Assembly (NCBI GenBank): GCA_021773335.1
Contig: JAJFKG010000031.1
Span: 1 to 33,563, forward strand
Length of the DNA: 33,563 nt
Source: Gammaproteobacteria bacterium
Lineage (GTDB): Bacteria; Pseudomonadota; Gammaproteobacteria; JAJFKG01
Direction: 5' to 3'
Below the pieces are notes generated by a model. The model was not told the origin of the DNA. It worked only from the letters and a program-made list of their open reading frames with translations, and made no database searches. Positions 23,685 to 30,260 of this stretch are shown piece after piece (positions within the stretch are counted from its first letter, which is position 1; the number at the start of each line of letters is the position of its first letter). Both the position numbers and the translations under genes were made by a program.

Positions 23685-24193
23685 TGGGTGTAGAAATGAA
23701 GATGCATTGTTTGATAAATAAATTGGTAATTTCGGCGGTGTTATTGTTTGTGGGGGCTAATGTCTTCGGGCAAAGCAATGTTGGTTGTATCAAGGTGAAA
23801 TCGCATGGTGGCGAATGGGCTTATCATAGTATTAAGGGACAAAGCATGCAGCTAGTTACACAAGAACGTACGCCCTATAGTTTCACAATAACCAAACATG
23901 AGCACACCATTGCGTGTGTGGATTATAGCTCACTAAAGGACAAAGAAACTGTCAGCTATACGTTTAATTTCGCTTTGTTGGGTGATGATATGGCTGAGTG
24001 TACTTTTACAGTTGTGGCGACGTCAACTGGATTGAGCCAAACTGTAGGCGCTCAGGCCACTGGTGCAACGCACAAGCACTACAACCCGATCGAGTGCACT
24101 AATCACGTTAAGGACGCAGATAATGTGCACTTGCGAGTAAAAGCGCACGGGCAGGATGATGATACCGAAAGCAGAGGTATGCAAGCACTTTAG
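23684..24193 (+). CDS. Small secreted protein coupled to the EnhA-like gene
   Basis: This 169-residue protein carries an N-terminal signal (LVISAVLLFVGANVFGQ) with likely cleavage near VFGQ. The mature part is beta-rich with several cysteines (GCIKVKSHGGEWAY, HTIACVDYSSL, MAECTFTVVA, IECTNHVKD). I recognise no family. The ATG overlaps the TAA of the L,D-transpeptidase, so the two proteins are probably made together and both act outside the cytoplasm. An alternative ATG at 23696 would shorten it by four residues. The arrangement mirrors 19894-20385 beside the other L,D-transpeptidase, although the two small proteins show no obvious shared motif. Confidence 0.75.
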   Translation: MGVEMKMHCLINKLVISAVLLFVGANVFGQSNVGCIKVKSHGGEWAYHSIKGQSMQLVTQERTPYSFTITKHEHTIACVDYSSLKDKETVSYTFNFALLGDDMAECTFTVVATSTGLSQTVGAQATGATHKHYNPIECTNHVKDADNVHLRVKAHGQDDDTESRGMQAL

Positions 24194-24289
24194 TACTATA
24201 CTCCTTGTTCCTAAGGCTGGGATGGGCACAGTTGCACCAGGCGTTTAATCTCACTTATCATATACAATGGAATAGACAACACTCGCTTG

Positions 24290-24526
24290 TCATAAGATAG
24301 CGGTTGCATTGACAATATAATTGGCGACAATGCTCGGCATACCACCTGTAATAAAATATTCACGTAATAGTTCTTCAGCTTTAGTGGTGATAGCGGGCTG
24401 TGGCTCATCAGATAGTGTCAGCTTACTGAGATGCTCACGCAATTGCTCATAGCCGCTTGCTAATAAAAATTCATCGAATGAAAGAGGTTTCATGTATAAG
24501 GGTTCAATCCGCCTGATGCTGTCTAC
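24290..24526 (-). pseudogene. Fragment of a DUF4143-type ATPase (middle part)
   Basis: The frame reads RRIEPLYMKPLSFDEFLLAS, then AITTKAEELLREYF and ITGGMPSIVANYI. These match the central part of the ATP-binding DUF4143 family, where PLSFDEFL and EYFITGGMP are typical. The P-loop half and the C-terminal half are missing. The upstream edge of the similarity coincides with a 62-bp palindrome at 24527. A different fragment of the same family lies at 28439-28960. Confidence 0.75.
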
Positions 24527-24588
24527 GCATAAAATTACCCCCTATATGTCTGCATATAACGCAGTTATTATGGGGGGTAGTTTTATGC
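24527..24588. repeat. 62-bp palindrome between the ATPase relic and the ankyrin gene
   Basis: GCATAAAATTACCCCC at 24527-24542 pairs with GGGGGTAGTTTTATGC at 24573-24588 (15 of 16 positions). An inner CTGC/GCAG pair is also present. It starts exactly where the ATPase relic loses its reading frame similarity and ends 20 bp before the ankyrin gene stop codon. It could be a small insertion or a transcription end; there is no U-run. Confidence 0.75.
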
Positions 24589-24608
24589 TATTAGTGCAAA
24601 CTGACATT

Positions 24609-27383
24609 TTACAAACAAGAATGACCTTTAAGCATCATGAGTGCCGCGGTGCCAGGAGATGAAGAAGAAGCTACAGCCGAAGATGACGCTGATGAGGAAG
24701 CCGCCGCAGTAGGCTCTGGGGAAGGAATTTGACAGCCTTTCAATAATACCCATGCCAACAATCCCGACTCAATCCAAGCGGTGGCCATTTCCTCGATGTG
24801 ATGATATTGGATACCATTTTTCAATAAATGATAGAAGTAAATCTCAGAGCCACTGAGAGGCACACAAGCTTGGCGTGGATCAGCAATTTTTTCTGCCATT
24901 TCTTTTGATAAGGTTGTCACTTCCCAGGCAATTGGTAACATGCGATCTTCGCGTCCGCCAGTTAACTCTGCGAAAAAAGCGTAGCGCGGATGTCTTGGCG
25001 ATTTTGCACGAACGCTTGGCGCACCTGCCGGCGCTGATTGATGTGTGGCTTGCGGCTTTGTTTTCAGCGTCAAACTTTTTGCAATCAAGCCATCATTCGT
25101 CATGGTTTTGCCAACGTTGTGCATCAGTGCCTTGGCAAGGGCTTGTAGTGTTTGTTTCATTGGGTAAGCATGTATGCCAACCGGTACCGTGGTGAAGCTG
25201 CCTGCATGCAGAATGTTGTAATAGAGTTTAACCGGAATAGCATTGACGGCATATTTAAAACTAATTACGCCTAACATGATTAAATTAACAAATCCCAAGC
25301 CACGAAACGAGCGTGGCCGTCCCTCAGTGATAATGCCCTGTTTTTTCTCATCACGCACCACGGCCAATTGTAGGTAGAGTTGGATTTTTTCTGGGTTTGC
25401 TTTAGGGTAGGGCACAGCATCAAATGTGAATAAAGAACAGACGAGGGGGCTTTCCTCACGGCTAACTTTCACGATGATTTGGATGACGCCAAGGCCTTCT
25501 TTTTCGGTAGCGTTAATCATGTCTGCAAAGGTGCCGCCATAGAGTTGCAAACATTGCATTATTTCCCAAGGTTTAAGTAAAACGATCGGTTTGATGTGTG
25601 AATAAAAGCTACCATGTTTGTCAGAGTGTAGGTGCGTTACTATACAGAAGTTGGCTGGCAGTGTTTCTCTGACGCGTGGCCTATCGAGTTGAGGATAGTA
25701 TTGCCGTAAAATGTAATGATTGAATGTATCAATTTCAGCAATAACTTCTCGACTAAGCCGAGAAGGATTTTTAGGTCTGCGAATGAATTGATGGTGGTGA
25801 GTAAGCAGCATGCGAAACATATCTAGACAACTACTTTGTGAAGCCTCAAATGCAACAATTTCAACTAGCCGAAGATTGTCAGGTAATAGCTCCGTATGTA
25901 TTTGAGTTTTTTCTACATGCTCGCTATCTATATAGCTAAGTAATGCGCTCATGGCTCGGGGTTTTTTTGATTGCGCTAATTTTCGAAGTATGTAATATAA
26001 ATTTTTGATGATGCTTTTATTAGGCATATTCTTAAGTAACAAATACATGATGGTTTCATTCTTCGTGTGTGCTAGGATACTATATGTGCCATGATGGCTA
26101 TGTATGTCTCGTGGTTTTGCTCCGGCACTAAGCAATGCTTTGACTGCATTTGTTTGACTGTAGCAAGTTGCTAAGAATAAAGGGGTGAAGCCATAAATGT
26201 CTTCTTCATCTATACCCTCACTTTCACGTTGAATATGAGTTACTGCATCGTTTTCGTGATTTTGAATAATCAACTGGTGTAAAATAGGTCGGGTATACTC
26301 ACGAGCAAATAATTTTTCCTGAAGTTGTTTGCGAGCCTCTACCAACTCTTCAGCATGTTGTAGTCTCATTTGCGACTGTTTTTTTATTAAGCGGGGTTCT
26401 TTAGTGTCCATGTGCAAAAGTTGGTGACCGACAAATTCATAAAAGATGTCTAGCTCTGTATTTCCACTAGATGCCCGGCTAAAATGGTAATATAAAGCAG
26501 TTGCTGCTTTTGGATCTTTTAGTTGTATGACATGTTCGGCAATGGTTCTTCCTGTGATATCTCTCTCGTATAATAAATTGGGATTTTGATGCAGTAAGTT
26601 ATAGCATTCTTCATATTGTTGATTAAGAATTAGTGCATGTGTGACTGGCGTTTTAACTCGCAATAGTGCATCGCGTGACGGCTGAAATTCTAAAAGCAAA
26701 CGCTGTCCAAGCGCACGTGGTGTCCATCCGGCATAACTAAACGAATCAGTACCAACGTAAAATGCCTCTTTCCATGGGTAGTGATGATTATTAATTTTTT
26801 CAAAAAAAATATTGGCGCAGTCATGCTTTGAAGGACCAATGAGAGGGCCGGTTTTTTGGGATAGTTGATGCATTGTTTTTAGGCAGGAGAAAAATAGGTT
26901 CTGCATATTTTTGTCGATCGGATTTAGCTTTTTTATTGCGGTAATCAGCCTAGCAAAATTAGCAGGTTCTTCAACATAAAAGTGTAACAATAAATAATCA
27001 CGACAGTACCCAGGTGTTGATTGCGAATACAACTTAGTAATTGACGGAAGTTTTTTCGCATTTAGCTGTTGCTGCCGCAAGGCGAGCTCGATATCATTAT
27101 TAGAGTCATTATTAGACGAGATAACAAGACAACAGTCCCCCTTATTGCTGCGGCACAAGAACAATTCATCAATTGGCCCCCAATCACTGCTTGGTTTTGC
27201 GCGATATAGATAGCTGAGCTGCGGATTTTTCAATTTTAAACCAGAGCTAGGTGGCAAGTGGCGTTCGATATATACAAGAAACTTTAACTGGTCGGCAGTG
27301 CAAACAGCAGAGGTAACCCATTCATTGCATAATGGAATCACTCGTTTGCTTGCAGCTGTACTTGAACTCGAACTACCGGGCAT
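24609..27383 (-). CDS. Large ankyrin-repeat protein (putative effector)
   Basis: This is a 924-residue protein without signal peptide or membrane helices. Ser-rich tracts cap both ends (MPGSSSSSTAAS, and ASSSASSSAVASSSS near the C-terminus). Two or three ankyrin-type repeats lie at ~366-455, best seen in DIYGFTPLFLATCYSQTNAV and KALLSAGAKP; a weaker one may lie at ~250-300 (ITGRTIAEHVI). A helical charged stretch (~335-360) precedes them. The C-terminal region (~630-740) alternates strands and a glycine-bearing loop (SFRGLGFVNLIMLGV), which vaguely recalls a GNAT fold. The rest is unrecognised. Ankyrin proteins of this size are typical secreted effectors of intracellular bacteria; that role is inferred. 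Confidence 0.75.
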   Translation of the reverse strand: MPGSSSSSTAASKRVIPLCNEWVTSAVCTADQLKFLVYIERHLPPSSGLKLKNPQLSYLYRAKPSSDWGPIDELFLCRSNKGDCCLVISSNNDSNNDIELALRQQQLNAKKLPSITKLYSQSTPGYCRDYLLLHFYVEEPANFARLITAIKKLNPIDKNMQNLFFSCLKTMHQLSQKTGPLIGPSKHDCANIFFEKINNHHYPWKEAFYVGTDSFSYAGWTPRALGQRLLLEFQPSRDALLRVKTPVTHALILNQQYEECYNLLHQNPNLLYERDITGRTIAEHVIQLKDPKAATALYYHFSRASSGNTELDIFYEFVGHQLLHMDTKEPRLIKKQSQMRLQHAEELVEARKQLQEKLFAREYTRPILHQLIIQNHENDAVTHIQRESEGIDEEDIYGFTPLFLATCYSQTNAVKALLSAGAKPRDIHSHHGTYSILAHTKNETIMYLLLKNMPNKSIIKNLYYILRKLAQSKKPRAMSALLSYIDSEHVEKTQIHTELLPDNLRLVEIVAFEASQSSCLDMFRMLLTHHHQFIRRPKNPSRLSREVIAEIDTFNHYILRQYYPQLDRPRVRETLPANFCIVTHLHSDKHGSFYSHIKPIVLLKPWEIMQCLQLYGGTFADMINATEKEGLGVIQIIVKVSREESPLVCSLFTFDAVPYPKANPEKIQLYLQLAVVRDEKKQGIITEGRPRSFRGLGFVNLIMLGVISFKYAVNAIPVKLYYNILHAGSFTTVPVGIHAYPMKQTLQALAKALMHNVGKTMTNDGLIAKSLTLKTKPQATHQSAPAGAPSVRAKSPRHPRYAFFAELTGGREDRMLPIAWEVTTLSKEMAEKIADPRQACVPLSGSEIYFYHLLKNGIQYHHIEEMATAWIESGLLAWVLLKGCQIPSPEPTAAASSSASSSAVASSSSPGTAALMMLKGHSCL

Positions 27384-27469
27384 GGCTAATTTTGCTTAAG
27401 GTTGTGAATTGTAATTTGGACAGAATTTTATCAGGAAAAGGCCTTTTTCTCAACGATATGTGCAATTTT

Positions 27470-27497
27470 TTTACTTTCACCTAAGGTTTGGTATAAT
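27470..27497 (+). promoter_or_regulatory. Sigma70-type promoter for the LuxR-family gene
   Basis: TTTACT at 27470-27475 and the consensus TATAAT at 27492-27497 are 16 bp apart. Transcription would start about 30 bp before the ATG at 27536. Confidence 0.6.
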
Positions 27498-27535
27498 AGC
27501 GCTTCTTCCTCAGTAATCCAGATAATCCATTGATT

Positions 27536-28405
27536 ATGAATGTAAAACATCTTTTAAAACATCATCCTTCGTTCGCCCATGCGGGCGATTTACAGGACTT
27601 GATCAAACCGCTCAAGCAGCTAGGTATCAGTTACTTTGGTCACGCGCACGTGGATGCACAGGGTATGGTGTCTGGGCATGCGACCTGTCCTGAGTATCTC
27701 GCGCATTACTATGAGCAGGGTTATCATCATAATGATTTACATTTGGCGCGCCCTGAGTTGGGACAAAGCTATGTGTTGTGGGATATCGTGCCGCAATATG
27801 GCAAAACAGCAGAGTTGTATCACGAAGTGAGTCTCAGCTATGACGTTTATCATACGTTTACGCTGATCCAAGCGACCCAAGATTATGTCGATTACTATCA
27901 TTTTGGTACCACGCCGGATAAAGAACATATGAATCAATTCTATTTGCAACATGTGGATCTATTAGAAAAATTTATTGAGTTTTACAAATCACTGTTATTC
28001 AATGATCGCATCTTAAAACAATCCTTCGATTTCGCATTTCGCCCCGATGAAGTGTTTGGTGGTTATCAAGAGGTGGATGCGCCACAAACACAGCTTAGCC
28101 CTGAACAACGCCAAGCCTTTCTGCAAAGTTTGCAAGACCAGAGCGTTGCCCAGAAAGTGATTAATCGAGCTTTTGACGCAAAAGAGGCTGGGCAAACTCA
28201 AATGTTATCGGCACGCGAACTACAATGCCTCGGCTTACTCGCTCATGGTCGTACAGCGAAAGCGATTGGGCGCGCCTTAGATATTCAACCCAAAACCGTG
28301 TATTACTATCTTGATAATGTTAAGAAAAAAGTCGCGGCTTATTCCAAGCATGACTTAGTTAATTATTATTGGCAGCATTGTAGCAATAATCACATAAAAA
28401 ACTGA
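27536..28405 (+). CDS. LuxR-family transcriptional regulator
   Basis: This 289-residue regulator has an N-terminal sensor region (~1-170) resembling LuxR/SdiA ligand-binding domains (YYEQGYHHNDLHLARPE, SYDVYHTFTLIQ) and a C-terminal LuxR helix-turn-helix. The latter runs from LSARELQCLGLLAHGRTAKA through IGRALDIQPKTVYYYLDNVK. No LuxI synthase is nearby, so it is a solo type whose ligand is unknown. A TTG at 27530 would add two residues; the ATG is preferred although no clear ribosome site precedes it. A short inverted repeat overlaps its stop codon. A shorter relative lies at 29502-29900 on the other strand. Confidence 0.85.
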   Translation: MNVKHLLKHHPSFAHAGDLQDLIKPLKQLGISYFGHAHVDAQGMVSGHATCPEYLAHYYEQGYHHNDLHLARPELGQSYVLWDIVPQYGKTAELYHEVSLSYDVYHTFTLIQATQDYVDYYHFGTTPDKEHMNQFYLQHVDLLEKFIEFYKSLLFNDRILKQSFDFAFRPDEVFGGYQEVDAPQTQLSPEQRQAFLQSLQDQSVAQKVINRAFDAKEAGQTQMLSARELQCLGLLAHGRTAKAIGRALDIQPKTVYYYLDNVKKKVAAYSKHDLVNYYWQHCSNNHIKN

Positions 28406-28433
28406 CAATTCCGCAAAATAGTGCAGAATTGTC
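28404..28433. repeat. Inverted repeat between luxR and the ATPase relic
   Basis: GACAATTC-CGC at 28404 onward pairs with GC-A-GAATTGTC ending 28433, a stem of about 10 pairs with one mismatch and an 8-nt loop. It overlaps the LuxR stop and ends 5 bp before the relic ATG. It may be a weak terminator or a former operator. Confidence 0.5.
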
Positions 28434-28438
28434 GTATT

Positions 28439-28960
28439 ATGTTAAAGCGAATTCAACAATCCCACATTCAAAAAGACTTGAAGAAAAAGATGGTCTTTAT
28501 TTCAGGTCCTCGTCAGGCGGGTAAAACGTGGTTAGCCAAGCATATTGGCAGCGCCTATAAAAATACCGTTTATCTCAATGTAAAAGAACCAAAGATTTAT
28601 TTTTTTGATACGGGCTTGGTTAATGGGAACGATGGTGCAAAGCTTGAAAATCACGTCGCTTACAGCCTGCTTAAACATGTATACGCAAAAATTGACTACC
28701 AAGCGCAGCCTTACTCACTACATTATCTGCGTACACGCGAAAAACATGAAGTTGATTTTTGTCTAGTAAATGCTGGTAATATCGAAAAAATAATTGAGGT
28801 TAAGACAAGTGATAGTGAGCCGTCTAAAGGCTTGTGGTATTTCGGTAATAAATATTCACTGCCAGCAGTACAACTAGTTAAGAATCTTCGCTTAGAAAGT
28901 GAATACAAGGGAATTAGGGTGGTGCGCTTAGACACTTTTTTGCAAGATCTATTACTGTAG
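28439..28960 (+). pseudogene. DUF4143-type ATPase with a large internal deletion
   Basis: The N-terminus has the family P-loop region (MLKRIQQSHIQKDLKKKMVF, then GPRQAGKTWLAK). After VYLNV the sequence jumps to KEPKIYFFDTGLVNGNDGAK, which belongs to the C-terminal nuclease-like half (ENHVAYSLLKH, YLRTREKHEVDFCLV, IIEVKTSDSEPS). Full-length relatives are about 380-400 residues; this is 173 from the ATG at 28439, so about 200 residues including Walker B are missing in frame. The product, if made, would not be a working ATPase. The N- and C-terminal parts present here do not include the middle part found at 24290-24526. Confidence 0.8.
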
Positions 28961-28975
28961 ACAGCGATCACTTAA

Positions 28976-29485
28976 CTTCATGCTAATGAACACCAAGGGC
29001 TCATATCGCTTATCCATGTGCATACCTTGAGTGGCCTATTGCATGTTGAACATTTTATTCCAAATTTAGATTACCTGGATTTCTTGCGCGTAGTTTGGGA
29101 TTTGACAAAAAGTCAGCAATACAAATTAGAGGCATTCCGGCGCATGGTGTTTAATGTGATGACCCATAACCGCGATGATCACAGCAAGAACTTTGCTTTT
29201 AGCATGAAGAAAACAGGGGAATGGCAATTAGCACCGGCCTATGATTTAACGTATTCACAAGGCATGGGTGGTGAGCACAGCATGACGATCGCAGGTGAAG
29301 GGCGTTATCCCAGCCGCAATGATATCTTGCGAGTTGCTAATGAAGCTGATATTGCAGCGGTAGATGCTAAGTACATTATCGATGAAGTTGCTACGGCGAT
29401 TGCACGTTGGCCGGAATACGCAGATGCTGCGAGTTTAACAAAGGCGGCAACGCAAGAATTTAAAGCTTTATTTGTCATTGTTTAA
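28976..29485 (+). pseudogene. C-terminal fragment of a HipA-type kinase toxin
   Basis: The open frame carries the last third of HipA: VHTLSGLLHVEHFIPNLDY, then FRRMVFNVMTHNRDDHSKNF with the kinase catalytic aspartate, and LAPAYDLTYSQGMGGEHSMT, which includes the metal-binding DLT segment. Family members are around 400-440 residues, so the N-terminal ~250 residues with the nucleotide loop are gone, and no HipB antitoxin gene is adjacent. A GTG at 29018 could start a 155-residue product, but similarity extends a few codons further upstream. I treat it as a relic. Confidence 0.85.
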
Positions 29486-29501
29486 CTTCTTAAGAACGCT
29501 A

Positions 29502-29900
29502 TCACAATTTATCCCAATAAAACTTCACCAAAGCATCGCGGTTGAGTAATCCCAGCTTTTTCTTGATGATTTCGAGATAATGATACACGGTTTTGATTTT
29601 CAAGTTGAGTTGATTGGCGATTTGCTGACACGATAAGCCGTGTGCCAGCAAGTGTAATAACTCTTGTTGGCGTGGCGATAGTGGTGATTGCAGCTCGGTT
29701 TGCTGATTTTGCTCAAACACGTTTGCGTAAAAATCACTGATTGGTTTTGGGCCATAATCCGTGACAGTAAAGGGATTTTGCTCAGCGCCGGCAAATAAGT
29801 CATCGCTTTGTTGTTTGAAGCTCTTAATAAAGGCAAGAATTTCATCTTGCGCATTCACATAATAATTCGCCATATTGGTGTTATTGTAATGTGTCGTCAT
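29502..29900 (-). CDS. Short LuxR-type HTH protein, probably truncated
   Basis: This 132-residue protein consists mainly of a LuxR helix-turn-helix (LSPRQQELLHLLAHGLSCQQ, then IANQLNLKIKTVYHYLEIIK) preceded by about 70 residues. It resembles the C-terminal half of the 289-residue regulator at 27536-28405: same HTH wording (LLAHG, KTVYHYL against KTVYYYL) and same ending (KFYWDKL against NYYWQHC). The ligand-binding region is mostly missing, so it may be a remnant of a duplicated gene or a small DNA-binding competitor. Its 3' end faces the HipA relic 16 bp away. Confidence 0.65.
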   Translation of the reverse strand: MTTHYNNTNMANYYVNAQDEILAFIKSFKQQSDDLFAGAEQNPFTVTDYGPKPISDFYANVFEQNQQTELQSPLSPRQQELLHLLAHGLSCQQIANQLNLKIKTVYHYLEIIKKKLGLLNRDALVKFYWDKL

Positions 29901-30260
29901 TGATGGGGTTCATGGAGCCTATGGCCAGTTAACAAAAACGACATTGTACACTAAAAGAACAGAGCAGTTAAGCCCGTGCGTCCGGTATCATCCGGACTGA
30001 CGACAGTCATTTTCACCATTAAACTCCACGTTAGGTAAAAAATTACTGAATTATTGATCAAGAATGAATATTTTATTTGTTTTATCAAATAAGTCATTTG
30101 ACTCTGTCGATACAGTAATTTTTCCCGTATTGAAAACAAATAGACAAAAGCGTACATTGCGTAGTTGATTGATAAATAAACAAATGAAAGCCAGCGGACA
30201 TGGCCTCTAGGGATATTTCCTAGTTTACAGGGATGAATGATCGTATATGAGTAGACGATT
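29901..30260. other. AT-rich intergenic region upstream of the 968-residue protein
   Basis: No gene is supported. A 6-bp-stem hairpin GTCCGG-TATCAT-CCGGAC lies at 29980-29997. The rest is AT-rich. A minus-strand open frame crosses the area but overlaps the start of the large plus-strand gene and lacks any recognisable domain. This region probably holds the promoter of the large gene, which I could not place. Confidence 0.5.
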
